The notes under the pieces are model-generated. The model was not told the DNA's origin. It ran no database searches and saw only the letters and a program-made list of their open reading frames with translations. From Zanthoxylum bungeanum (lineage: Eukaryota; Streptophyta; Magnoliopsida; Sapindales; Rutaceae), in NCBI GenBank assembly GCA_019454045.1, contig SKCR01035604.1, positions 1 to 64,000 on the forward strand: DNA of 64,000 bases, read 5' to 3'. Of this stretch, positions 48,361 through 59,580 are shown in pieces; position 1 is the stretch's first letter, and each line of letters opens with the position of its first letter. The position numbers and the translations under genes are program-made.

Positions 48361-48662
48361 CGATATTTGTTATCGATTTCGGTAGTTAGCATTGAACCAT
48401 AGATCTAAGATTGTTCATAGCTTACTACGATCAAGTTTTGAACTTGATTAAGCTTTCGTTATGAATCGTTCATAAAATGTGAATGATGCTGGTTAAGGAA
48501 AACAATTGGGTTTGTTGGGGAGACTCAATTTGTAATAGCGGGCTTACTTGTTGTTGCTTACCTTTTGAGTGCTAGGTGAGCTCTTGAGGGCCATGGGTAT
48601 GTGATACATATTGAGATGTGTATATGATACCGTGCATTGGCACTAGAGCAAGTGGGAGAAAT
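48361..48662 (+). other. 3' internal remnant of element C
   Basis: Resumes C after the B' unit (TSD CGATA first). No coding sequence. It ends 'gcattggcactagagcaagtgggagaaat', written here as adjacent words 'gcattggcactagagc' and 'aagtgggagaaat'; the same ending precedes the 3' LTR of element A. Confidence 0.65.
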
Positions 48663-51600
48663 TGTTAGGGTTGGTGCTCAGAGTGCCAATCCGGATCGTA
48701 TTTATGTCCGATTCATAAATACGAACAATTCTTTTTTTCCATAATATTACTTATTTAATGGTAAAACCTCTTGTCTTTTATACACATATTCGATCTAATT
48801 GCGATTAGATATCTAATTATGATTAGATTGAAACTTAATCTGATTTAGTGATACATTATATTAGACAAAGACCCTAGGATTTACAATGTAGTGCGCAATT
48901 ACAACGTAGTTTGTAATTGACATTGGAAAGCGTCACTAAAGTAGTAAATCCTTAAATAAAGTTTCTGGTCAAGATTTACAAACACGGGTCGGTTAGTAAA
49001 ATCCGCTGAGACCATTATATGTCGTATATCATGACTTGGTCCGATGGTTTATCCCAATGAACCATGAGTCTCGGGAGACTCATATAGACATATAGGTGTT
49101 TATTTGATAAACACTGAATAACTTACTGAAGATTTCCTAATAGATGGTACACCAACGTCAATATGAATTTTCTCGAGTTGAGCGAGAATAATGGTCCTTC
49201 GACTTGAGATACCACTGTGGATATATGATTTATCCTCCACACTTTGATGGCAGTCACGTCACCGATCTATTTAGATCAGACCTCCGCCTGTTCGTTGGGT
49301 GTGGACTGATGCTCATGATTTCCTGTGCGTATCAAGATAGAATCCGTCAGTCCTGTGTACAAGTTATAGGCATCATACACATGTTTGCGATCTAGTAAAT
49401 CTCTGGCCGTGGTATAACTTCGGAAATCAGTTCCGAGTGTTATTTAGAGATCGTAAATTCGAAAGTCGACTATATTATACCATACGAATTTGGCGTTCTT
49501 ATCTATATTCCAGGTATAATATGGATAGCATGTGACAGAGGGATTATACGTATACAATGACCTCGACTTGCATAGTTTAACGAGATTATCCGTGGTCGTC
49601 ATAATTCATGAGTGGGTGGATTATGGACACGAAATTGGATTTCGTGACTGATAAACTTAAACTTAGAGAGTCTCACAATATGAAGTGTACTCGTTGAGCA
49701 CTTGGGCAACGCGTTATGAATAATATAGATTATTCATAATACTTCACCGAATTAAATGAGTTAATTCGAGTCGTTTAAACAGTTAAACGAAAATACATGC
49801 ATTAGGGGCATTTTGGTCAATTGATAATTAATGTGTATTTGTATTTGATACAAAATTTGATTTGATACATATTAATTATTTGTCAAATGAGATTTTGACA
49901 CATGCCATTAATATATGTATTTGTTATTTAATGTAAATAAAAATACATATATAATAATAATCACATTAATTAAATATTTAGATGTTTAAATGTTAAATAT
50001 CTAGATAATTAAATTATTTCAATATTACATAAAGGTTATGCAATATGTTTGATTATTATTGGTTACATCTGACATGATTTTATTAAGCTTAAAGTTTACA
50101 AATTGGATTTGTCAACTTAAAAGCTTATTATTATTTAGTTAGATTGAAAATGACCAAATAACCAAAATGCCCCTCACCCCCTCCTAAGTCGGTTTTGACC
50201 ATTATTTAAAGTTGGAAAATTTTGTTTTCTTCAAGAATTCACCTCCATGGTCGAACACCTCCATAAAGAAAACTCCTAAAATTTTCTTGAAGAGTCAAGG
50301 AAGAAAGCTAAGAAATTCACGAAAAAGTTTAAGGAAATTACAAGATTTGGAGGTAATCTTCAATAATCTTAAACTTAGAAATCTTGTTTCTTGTTCTTGA
50401 ATATCTAGAATAGTTCTAGGGTTTCTTCATTTCTTAGATTTTGGGGCTTTTTGATTTGGAGGATAGATTTGGAGGCTAGATGCATGTGTGAAGTTAGATT
50501 GGATAATATTATTGTAATATTAGTTCAATTATGTCATTTGATGACTTGTTACCATTCGAGAGTGTTATGACCACTCTTGTAACTCCTATAATTGTTCTTA
50601 AGTTCTTCATACGTGGTGGCTTTGGTTGGTGTTAATGTTGATATGATTAATGTTGACAAAATTAGATTTAAAGCACGAAAAATGATATTTTTGGTTACCA
50701 AATCAGATCTAGAATTTCTGTGTTTTTGGTGATGAAAAGTATGTTATATAAATATATTGGATGTGTTTTGGGTGTTGGAAGAATTACCGAAAATTGTTTC
50801 GGAGTTGAAATATGCAAAAACGGCGTTACCGGGTGAGTTTCGGGCTTACCAGGTGTCTGCTATCCAAACAGTGAATTGGCCACTGTTTGGGCAGCCCATA
50901 AACTGCCCTAATACTATTGGGGCTGACCTGGGCAGCCTTCATGTGTATTGGGTGGTTGGTTCGGTCAAAAAACATGTTTTATGCCATTTTGAGGAAAAAA
51001 GGTTTTCGTAAAAGTTTCACGACGTTTCTTAGTTATTTATGTCGTTATTTGATATCAAATAAATATGTTTAGGTGAAATATGAATAAATTATTCATATCT
51101 GATGAGTGGTAAATGTATCATTATTTCCCACTCATTTGACCTAATATTTTGAATAGATTCTCGAGTTTTGTGAATATTTTGATGTGTTTTATGTTATTTT
51201 ATAGATAAATAAAGTTTCAGGACATTCTGGAGGTGATTTGGGGCTAAAATAGTGAAAAAGGATAAAATCATCATTTTACGCGTCGCGACGCGCAATCCTT
51301 TGGCGTCGCGACGCCTAACGTGCGCCGCTCCATGCTAACATGCGTCAGGGACACGTGTGAGAATCTGAGAAGTTTTACTTTGCTAACGTGCACCGGGACA
51401 CGTGTCAACATCACAACTGATCTGCTAACGTGTGACGTGCCATGTGTCATCATCCTATGGTGCCGACAATCGCCATCGCCACGTGTCGCCACGTGTCACC
51501 CCACGTGTCAGCCACGTCAGTAGAAGACCGAGTCAACATTGCCACATCACTGCCAAGTCATCATCAGCCAATCATAGCGCGCCACATGTCACAATCATAC

Positions 51601-52881
51601 GGTGCCGACAATCGCTATCGCCACGTCATCGCCACGTCACTGCCACATCAGCTCAATTATTGAATTAATCATCCAAAATGCCACGTCATTGGATAAGAAT
51701 CTCGGCGGAACCAATCAGAGTGTGACACGTGTCCGCGTCGCGACGTAAGAACAACTTGCCCGTCACGACGCGGAGACCTTATTGACGCCTATAAATTCAG
51801 CTCGAAATTTTAGTTTCAGATGTACCTTCCTCTCTGTAATTCTCTGAATAAATAAGGAGTTTGTATCTAGTTTTCTTTTAATTTCAGTTTTGTAATTAAT
51901 TTTTATTTACTTTTTGTAATAGTAATTTACTTTCTTTACTTTTTCAGTTTTTACTATTCAGCCATGAGGAGGTAACTTTCCCCTGCTAGGGTGAAAGGTA
52001 AAATTTTTATTATCACTATTTAGATTAATCTCCCTTAATTATAATATGTGTCGTAACTGAGTTAGTTATCTGAGGTTGTGATGAATTTTAATATCACCGG
52101 TTTATAAGGGGTTATTTTATAGTTTGGGTAATTTAAAGGTTTACTTATTAAGTCTTAAGCTTAATGCGTCTTGTTAACTGGCCACTAATAAGATTGATCT
52201 AGTAAATCTAAAAAAAATTTGACAAAGGAATTTTAGGTTTCAGCCTTAGACTTAGTAGCCCACGATCTTCCATGAGGATATATAACCCTTTAATAGATTT
52301 CCTTACAGGATAGACATATACCTGTTGGGCGGGGGTAGCCATAATTGGAACTTAAACTTAATGAATCCAAGTAATTTGGTTGACATAGACATATGGTTCA
52401 ATTGGGTTAAACTGGGTATTTGCATCTGACCATCGACATAGGCTTTTGCATAATTTCGTGTTCCAGGTTAGTAAACCGATATATTACACAAACATTAAAT
52501 AACCACTTCATCTTTAAAATGATATTGGAAGAAAGCATAACCCTGGATAGTTTTATAAATTTGAATTTTCTTCAACCTACTTTTGCGCAATTTTATTCAC
52601 TTGTTTTTAAATTTAAAGTCATCACCCAATCAATCAATCAATCTGTTAGATACTAGTAATCATTTGGCCTCATAAAAATTAATAGCTTAGGTTTTAAGTA
52701 CTTGTGGGATCGATACTTTTTATACTACTTGAACGATATGTGCGCTTGCGTATTACGAGTGTGATTTCACACCAGTCAATATTGGATATTGAATAATTTA
52801 TTTGGTAATTTTTAAAAGTTTTAAGATTATGATTTCGCCTGAATCGCGAGCTTCCGCTGCGCCCGGGCCAAAACCCCAATA
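48663..52881 (+). repeat. 3' LTR of element C, interrupted by solo LTR I
   Basis: Pieces 48663-51099 and 52784-52881; start TGTTAGGGTTGG. The end reads CCCCAATA instead of CCCCAACA. The sequence is close to 20592-23112 with many scattered substitutions, so C is clearly older than A. Flanking D sequence resumes at 52882. Confidence 0.85.
51100..52778 (+). repeat. Solo LTR I (unclassified, CACGT-rich), in the 3' LTR of C
   Basis: A 1679-bp insertion, TGATGAGTGG to CACCAGTCA, absent from the 5' LTR of C. Flanks ATATC (51095-51099) and ATATT (52779-52783) are a one-mismatch 5-bp TSD. A TATA box (CTATAAATT, near 51790) divides a GC-rich upstream part from an AT-rich R-U5 part with AATAAATAAGG near 51848. 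The upstream part (51280-51730) holds many CACGT words and the palindrome GCGTCGCGACGC. There is no internal region and no coding sequence; 67-94-codon frames are incidental. Confidence 0.7.
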
Positions 52882-55800
52882 AAAACCAGCCGAAGAAAAA
52901 TGATGCGGAGACACTAGTAGTTACCACAAAAGATATAGCTATATGCTCCGGCCAGGAAGAAGCATGTCTTATCACCACAACTCAAGATGTCGAGTGGGTG
53001 GTAGATACTGCAACATCCTATCACATCACTCCCACATGGATTTCTTCACAACATACAAAGCAGGAGACTTTGGAGCAGTGAAGATAGGATATATCAGTTC
53101 TTCTCAAATAGTGGGAATTGGTAAAATACAGTTGCGGAAAAATACAGAGTATATAATAACCCTGAAGGAGGTAAGACATGTTCCAGAAATTTGGCTCAAC
53201 TTACTCTCGGTGGTAGCCCTTGACAAATAGGGTTATGCTAGCTACTTCAGCAATGGCACTTGGAGAATGATAAAATGTGCCATGGTCATCGCCCGATGAC
53301 ATATTTGTTGAACTCTATACAAGACTCATGTGAAGATTTGTGCAGTAAGCCTCAATGTAGCTGAACCAGAGGCTTCTCAAAATCTGTGGCACCAGAGACT
53401 CGGTCACATAAGTAAAAGATGGTTGTCTACCTTGACAAAGAAGGATCTAATCACTGTCTCCAAAAATGTTGCTCTAGATCCTTGCAACCATTGTCTTTTC
53501 GGTAAGCAACATATAGTCTCTTTCAATTTCTCTTCTACAAGGATATCAGAGTTACTCAGTCTGGTGTACTCTGATGTTTGTGGTCCTTTGGAGGTCAAGA
53601 CACTAGGTGGTAATAAATATTTTCCGACTTTCATTAACGATGCTTCTCGGAAGGTATGGGTGTATTTTCTGAAATCAAAGGATCAGGTCCTGGACTATTT
53701 CAAACTATTCCATGCCATGGTCGAGCGTGAAACATGAAAGAAACTGAAGTGCCTTCGCACAGACAATGGAGGCGAATACACTTCCAGTGAATTCGATGTC
53801 TACTGCGGAAGTCATGACATTCGACACAAGAGGACTATTCCACGCACCCCACAACACAATGGTGTCGCTGAAAGGATGAACTGCACCATTATGGAGAAAG
53901 TCAGAAGCATGATCAGCATTGCTAAGCTGCCAAAGCCATTCCAGGGAGAAGCTATTCGTGCAACCTACTACCTGATCAACAAATCACCATATGTACCGTT
54001 GAACTTTGAAATTCTGGAGAAGTGTGGTCTGGTAATAATCCCTCATATTCTCATCTTAGAACATTCGGTTGTTTAGCATTTGCACATGTATCTAAGGAGC
54101 TCAGGCAAAAGCTCGATGTAAGGACTACTCCATGCATCTTCATAGGCTATTGAGATGAAGAATTTGGATACAGTTTATGGGACCCGAAGGAAAGAAGGCT
54201 ATCAGAAGCAGAGATTTAGTGTTTCTTGAAGACCAGACAATAAAAGACATTGAAAAGCCCAAGATGTCTTCTAATTCTAGTGCCGACAAAGCTGATGTAA
54301 ATCTAGATACAACTCCAGCACCAACACAAGTGGCCACATATAATGATGGGGTGCAAGACATGCCAAAAGTAGAACCAGAGGAGGAATGTAGTGTTGAGCA
54401 GGGGGAGCTGCAACCTGCTCCATCAGTGGCTACAGGATCATCCACAGATCAAGATGACAACAGACTGCTAGAAATCAGTGAACCTCCAGTATGAAGATCT
54501 GAACGAGGCCAGATTCCATCAGCCAAATACTCAGGATCTGAATACATTCTGCTTACTGACGAGGGGGGCAAGAAACCTTCAACGAAGCTGTATCTCATAA
54601 AGACAAAGATAAATGACTGCACGCAATGCAAGATGAAATGGAATCTCTGCAGAAAAATAACACTTATGAGATAGTCAAGCTTCCACATAGAATGAAGACA
54701 CTAAAGAACAAATGGATGTTCAAGCTCAAGAAAGATGGCAGCGGAAATATGGTGAAACACAAAGCTCGACTAGTAGTCAAAGGATTCCTACAGAAAAAGG
54801 GAATTGACTTTGATGAAATTTTTTCACCAGTGGTAAAAATGGCTTCAATCCGAGTTATCCTAGGATTGGTAGCTAGTTTGAACTTAGAGCTTGAACAAAT
54901 GGATGTCAAAACAACATTTCTTCATGGTGATCTGAATAAAGAAATCTACATGGAGCAGCCAGAAGGATTCAAGGTTTCAGGAAAAGAAAACATTGTTTGC
55001 AAGCTGAAAAAGAGCTTGTACGGGCTCAAGCAAGCACCGAGGCAGTGATACAAAAAGTTTGACTCGTTTATGGTAGGTCAATGATACAAAAGAACTACAT
55101 CACATCAGTGGGTATACATTCAAAGGTTTCCAGATAGAAATTTCATTACTCTTCTACTATATGTGGATGACATGTTGATTGTTGGACAAGAAGCAGCGAA
55201 GATCAGCCAACTGAAGAATGAACTCTCTAAGTCTTTCGACATGAAAGACTAAGGATCAACTCAACAGATTTTGGGAATGGAGATTGTTCGTGATAGATAA
55301 AACAAGAAGTTGTGGCTTTCACATGAGAGTTAATATACAGAAAGCCAAACCAGTCAGCATTTCGCTAGCGCACCATTTCAAACTGAGCAAGAGTTCGTGC
55401 CCCTCATCCAAGAAAGAGATAGAGGAGATGTCATCGATACTATATTCTTTAGCTGTTGGAAACCTTATGTATGCGATGGTATGTACTAGGCCAGATATTG
55501 CTCACGCAATTGGTGTAGTGAACCGTTTTCTCTCTAACCCATGAAAACAACACTATGAGGCAGTCAAATGGATTATCAGGTACCTCAAGGGTTCATCGAA
55601 GTTTCGTATGTGCTATAGGGGAGCTGATCCGATCTTGGAAGGCTATACAGATTCAGATATGGCACGCGATATTGATGGTATAAAATCTACAATATGTTTT
55701 CTTTACACTTTTGCAGGGGGAGCTGCGTCATGGCAGTTGAGATTACAAAGGTGTATTGCATTATCCACAACAGAAGCTGAGTACATCGCTATAGCTGAGT

Positions 55801-56095
55801 AAAAGAAATGTTGTGGTTAAAGCATTTTCTCCAAGAGCTATGGATCAAGCAGACATGATACAATATACATTGTGACAGTCAGAGTGCTTTGGACTTGAGC
55901 AAAAACTCAATATATCATTCCCGGACGAAGCACATCGATATTCGCTATCATTGGATACGCGAGGTGATGGATCAACAACTGATGAGACTAGTGAAAATCC
56001 ATACAGATGAGAATCCAGCTGATATGTTAACAAATGTGGTTACTCGAGACAAGCTAGAGTTATGCAGAGACATTGCTGGGATAGCTGTCAAATGA
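52882..56095 (+). pseudogene. pol of element D (protease to RNase H), broken
   Basis: Continues gag of D after element C. Protease motif 'WVVDTATSYHI' (Asp codon 53004; Ala in place of the usual Gly). HHCC pre-integrase lies at about 53385-53500, then integrase with the first Asp near 53573, second in 'TDNGGEY' near 53761 and Glu in 'GVAERMN' near 53869. Reverse transcriptase: 54626-55048 ('KARLVVKGF', 'MDVKTTFLHGDL', 'YGLKQAPRQ'), with 'YVDDMLIVG' near 55160. RNase H: 'YTDSDMARD' near 55630 and 'TEAEYIAIAE' near 55772. In-frame stops (for example at 53735 and 55046) and several frameshifts break it. Order and motifs are those of copia. Confidence 0.88.
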
Positions 56096-56130
56096 CAATC
56101 ATTTTTCGGATGCAGTTGGAGGGGGAGAAT

Positions 56131-56511
56131 TGTAATATCCAACTTTCATTATATGTTGACACACTTGTCAATGATATGATCCCACCATTGCCACTATTTT
56201 CAAAGATTGGTGCCACCATTGTCAAAAAGGAGATCACTACCTTTTGACAATGGTGCAAAACACCAAAATACATTTAGGTGTTTTGATTGAGTTTGTTGAA
56301 GCAGTGAGCTTGAGTTTCATTATAAATAGAGAGCTCAAAACATCCCAAATTGTAAAGCTTCAAGAGAGAAAGCTTTGAGAGTGTAGAAATTAGGTTTTTT
56401 TTTTTTTTTTTTTTTTTTTAAGTTTCAACACTTGTAATTCTATTCTTGTAAGTAATAGAAAGTTTCAGATTTTCCTCAAATACACTTTAGAGTGATCAGA
56501 GAATCACAAGA
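56131..56511 (+). repeat. 3' LTR of element D
   Basis: Preceded by the purine tract 'gttggagggggagaat'. TATA box TATAAATAG at 56321-56329. The T run (56396-56419) is longer than in the 5' copy. The last bases read 'cacaaga' where the 5' copy has 'cacaaca'. TSD CCACC follows. Confidence 0.9.
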
Positions 56512-56846
56512 CCACCCACATCCATGAAACTACTCCACTAACCTGCCTTAACTTTCAAGCTCGTGACCCTCATAATGGGGAGTGGAAAAAACCACTTTTT
56601 GAGTATCTATAAATAGAAGAAGAGGCTCAATATGAAGGAGTTACCGGACAACACTCTACTCATTGTAACCACTATCAAGAATAATAAAACTCCAATACTT
56701 TTCTTCCATGCATGTAGGCCAAATACCGAATCATATAAACTACGTCTTTCATTATTTTTGTATTATTTATTTATTTTTGATTTTGTATCAATTTCTACTA
56801 TTACAAATTCGATGTGTATAATCTGGTCCAAACATCTGCATCAACA

Positions 56847-57301
56847 ATTAGTGAGCAAGGCAATCTAATGCTATAAGTCAACTTTTGCGATAAATCGCCA
56901 GAGAAGAGATATGCAATCGAATACATCGCAAACGTCGATTTAATTATCCCTTATAATCAAGAACAAAGACATTGAAATGCTTTCCTAATTGATATTAGCT
57001 TATTCTCTATACATCCCATAAGTTCTGGTCACATATTCCTCTCATATAATACAGAGACACATATATATAGACGTCCATACCGAGAACTAACAAGGGGTGC
57101 CCAATGATCATATAGCTCATACGTACTCTTCTATGGAATCTTCATGGAAAATGTATACCTGCAAGATTAATTTAAACAGTATGAATTTACACGCGCCACA
57201 AAATCTTTAAAAGATCAACACAACCCAAAAAAAAAGAGTAATAATAAGAAAATAATTAGTATCTAATATTGAGTACTGGAATAACAACACTCAGCTCGAT
57301 A
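56847..57301. other. Spacer and 3' flank of the lipid-transfer-type gene
   Basis: No gene seen. The part next to 57302 is the likely 3' untranslated region of the minus-strand gene. Confidence 0.4.
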
Positions 57302-57679
57302 CTAAATCCTGATCCACGTGTAAGAGCACTTACTGCCGCACTTGAAGTGTCGAGGCACCCTTCTACCACAAGCTTTGAAAATCAAAGTGGCTAGGTTAAG
57401 GTTGATAAGAGAAGCAATTTTAGGTGTAAAGGCAGGACAAATACACTCAAGGTGGTTAGCCCTAATACGTTGGCAACAAACCGGAGATGGAGGCTGCCCA
57501 AAAACTGTCTGCGTGCAGGCATTCATCACCCCACGCCTCTCCCGCATGCACTCACTGGGGCTGAAGCCCTCCGCACTCACCATTTTTACTGTACACGCCA
57601 TCATCATCAACATAAATATTATCACCAGCATCATACTTAAGGTCAACCAACAGCTTCTCTTCTTCTTCATTGAACCCAT
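57302..57679 (-). CDS. Secreted eight-cysteine protein (bifunctional inhibitor/lipid-transfer/seed storage superfamily)
   Basis: Single exon, 125 codons plus TAG, intact. Residues 1-36 are a signal peptide: basic start (MGSMKKKR), hydrophobic Leu/Met/Ile core (about 12-29), likely cut after Ala36 (VSA/EG). The mature part has the eight-cysteine motif: C44, C55, C68-C69, C79-Ile-C81, C104 and C114, with spacing 10, 12, 9, 1, 22 and 9. An extra C118 follows. This pattern folds as four helices held by four disulfides around a lipid-binding cavity. The mature chain (~89 residues) is of nsLTP size and basic. The protein should be secreted to the cell wall. Ligand and physiological role cannot be told from sequence. 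Met1 or Met4 could start; both keep the signal peptide. Confidence 0.88.
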   Translation of the reverse strand: MGSMKKKRSCWLTLSMMLVIIFMLMMMACTVKMVSAEGFSPSECMRERRGVMNACTQTVFGQPPSPVCCQRIRANHLECICPAFTPKIASLINLNLATLIFKACGRRVPRHFKCGSKCSYTWIRI

Positions 57680-57816
57680 ATAACTTTTCTACCAACCTGC
57701 AACTTAACCCAATCCAAGCCTGGATAAAAATACAAAACCTCCCCTTATGTGGGATTATGTATACTGTTTAATTTACAAAGTCAAACACGTTAAGAATTTT
57801 TCACAAGTTGATTATA

Positions 57817-57817
<1 letters not shown>

Positions 57818-57857
<40 letters not shown>

Positions 57858-57885
57858 TATTATTATTATTATTGTTGTTGTTGTT
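57818..57885. repeat. (ATT)n microsatellite grading into (GTT)n
   Basis: About 17 ATT units with one interruption (57852-57858), then 'attgttgttgttgttgtt'. It lies about 140 bases beyond the start codon side of the lipid-transfer-type gene, in its upstream region. Confidence 0.95.
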
Positions 57886-58573
57886 ATACATAACTTGTTA
57901 AGAAGTCAATAAGGCTGCTGATTTATTAATGTTCCAGTGATGTTGGAAGAGTACTAACAAAAATGTTATTTAAATCGACCTGGCAGCATGTACTTGAATA
58001 TTTTGTAAGAATGATTTGAAGCAAACATTTGATATTGAGTGTCAAGAATTATTAATTGGATTTTGTTTGTGAGTATTCGTAAAGATGATTCATGGTTTAT
58101 CTTATCTGTTTACCTTTCAACAATTCTTTGCACTGAAAGTTTAGATTTTGAATATTTAATGGTTTCTGGTCTAACAATACTAGGGAAGATTTACTTAGTT
58201 CTCAGAACATGCAGATTTACATCATCAGAAGTAATAAAAATAAAAGCAAGTTGGGAGGTCAACGAATCAAAACCCAAATACAGGTTTGGACTGCCAGTTC
58301 CTTAATTATTAGATTAATGTTTGTCAAATAATTAATGAGAGATTATTGTACCATTTGATATAAAGTTTGACGAGCTTATAAGTTAGCTTATGTTCTTAGT
58401 ACAATACTTATAAGTTAGCTTATACTCTTAATTAATATTCTCAAACAAACGGCGCATATAAATCATAACCCATCAAATATTAACAAAGCTAGCCCGGCTA
58501 GGATAACCTAGATGAAAAGTATTGGGAAATTTATAAAACTAACCAATTTTCTTTAACTAAAGACAAAATTAAC
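57886..58573. other. Spacer, no gene seen
   Basis: An 88-codon frame at 58039-58305 has no recognisable domain or codon-usage support. Two direct copies of 'cttataagttagcttat' (about 58376 and 58408) may be the worn end of a small hAT-type MITE. Confidence 0.4.
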
Positions 58574-58964
58574 TAGGGGTGTTCATGCGGAGGTGAAACT
58601 CGATCGGGTCGGGTCGGCCAAAAAAATAATTTTTTTAATCAATTAATTATTTTGAAATATAAATATTAGCTATTTTATGTTCCGAAAATGATCATATATA
58701 TAAAGTTTCAAAACAACAAAAGTAATAAATAAATTAAATAATAAAAAATATTAAAATTTTTAGAAAATTTCATAAATTTGTAGAAAAATAATAAAATTTT
58801 AGAAAAATAAAAAAAATTATAAGGTCGGGTCGGGTATTAAGGTCAAACCCGTGATCCAACCCGTAAAATTCGAGTCGGGTCGGGTTGACCCGAAAAACCA
58901 CTAATTTCTTTTGAAACCTGCACGGGTCGGGTCGCAAGTTGACCTGAAAATTTGGACACCCATA
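58574..58964. mobile_element. 391-bp hAT-type MITE
   Basis: Perfect 8-bp TSD AAATTAAC (58566-58573 and 58965-58972), the size made by hAT transposases. Inverted ends TAGGGGTGTTCA and, inward from the right, TATGGGTGTCCA. Both subterminal regions are packed with 'gggtcgggtcgg' and 'aacccg' words, as often seen for hAT transposase binding. The AT-rich core carries no protein. Confidence 0.85.
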
Positions 58965-59463
58965 AAATTAACCTATATTTTAAAAGATATTTTTAATAAT
59001 CAAATTCCAAGTATTCTTTCCATTTTACCATTATTCACACATATCTTTTTTTTTCATTCCCTCTCTCTCATTTGGAACTCAATTGGAATCCTAATCTTCC
59101 ATACTCACGTGTTGGAAATTCTTCTAATATTATTTAAATGATGAATATGTCTTTTGGATGGGAGGGGTGCATGGGAGGGGTACAACCCTTTGGAGGGTTG
59201 CACCCCAACCCAAGGGGTGCCCTATTGGCAACCTTCCATGCCTTATAAAAGAGGCACTATGTCCAATTTCAAAGACATACAGTAACATCCGAATTTTAGA
59301 GTCACATTTTTCCATTGTTTGAGAGAGAGTTCCACCAATTTCCTAGTTCAAACACTTGTTAAGGAGTGCTCCTTGAACAAGAAGCATCCAAGGAATCTTG
59401 GGAGAACATTGGCCATTTTGAATCCGTAAGCACCAGAGACGGAGGCTAATAAGTTCTTAAGAT

Positions 59464-59580
59464 TGTGGTAAGAATTGTGTCATTAAACAGTAGAATAACA
59501 TGCAAACAAACAGATCACAACCAAGAATACTAACCAATCTATGCAAAACCCTAAAACTTGAAGTTTGAAGAAAAACCTGG
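59464..59580 (-). repeat. 117-bp inverted copy of the right end of element H
   Basis: Reverse complement of 61301-61417 with only a few mismatches (such as 'aacagtag' versus 'aatagtag'). It is bordered by perfect 17-bp inverted repeats, 'taataagttcttaagat' (59447-59463) and its complement (59583-59599). Confidence 0.85.

Larger units (their letters stand above)
20592..52881 (+). mobile_element. Element C: long-LTR element without gag-pol, inserted in D
   Basis: The 5' LTR is 20592-23112 (first ~26 bases missing); the 3' LTR is 48663-51099 plus 52784-52881, interrupted by solo LTR I. The internal region is 23113-25807 plus 48366-48662, the rest being later insertions. A primer-binding site TGGTATCAGAGC lies at 23117-23128 and a purine tract 'agcaagtgggagaaa' before 48663. 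Its leader resembles that of element A ('tccgtcttgtcaatacgg', 'ccggatgtatat', 'gaacgtgcc'), so both belong to one copia group. Yet the 3 kb of internal sequence contains no gag, protease, integrase or reverse transcriptase that I can see. It looks like a non-autonomous derivative or a deleted copy. Confidence 0.75.
18613..56511 (+). mobile_element. Element D: copia-type retrotransposon, split by element C
   Basis: LTRs 18613-18994 and 56131-56511 (382 and 381 bp) are flanked by the perfect TSD CCACC (18608-18612 and 56512-56516). The internal region is 18995-20591 plus 52882-56130: leader, gag, then protease, integrase, reverse transcriptase and RNase H in copia order. It is cut by element C between the gag zinc knuckle and protease. 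The 3' LTR now ends GA instead of CA. All frames are interrupted, so the element is dead. Confidence 0.9.
18291..56846 (+). repeat. LTR F, split by the nested insertion stack
   Basis: The two pieces are 18291-18612 and 56512-56846, about 650 bp when joined. The left piece starts TGTTGAGAGTGG and contains degenerate repeats of 'gatgaccaaatactga'. The right piece has a TATA box (TATAAATAG, 56608-56616), an AATAAAA signal near 56681, and ends GCATCAACA, matching the inverted terminus. Flanks ATTGA (18286-18290) and ATTAG (56847-56851) are at best an imperfect target duplication. No internal region is attached, so it looks like a solo LTR. Element D sits inside it with its own TSD. Confidence 0.55.

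Noticed and set aside
57342..57683. 113-codon plus-strand frame opposite the eight-cysteine gene
   Set aside because: Antisense shadow; the minus strand has signal peptide and full cysteine motif.
58039..58305. 88-codon frame next to the hAT MITE
   Set aside because: No domain or homology recognised, AT-rich codons, no promoter or splice context.
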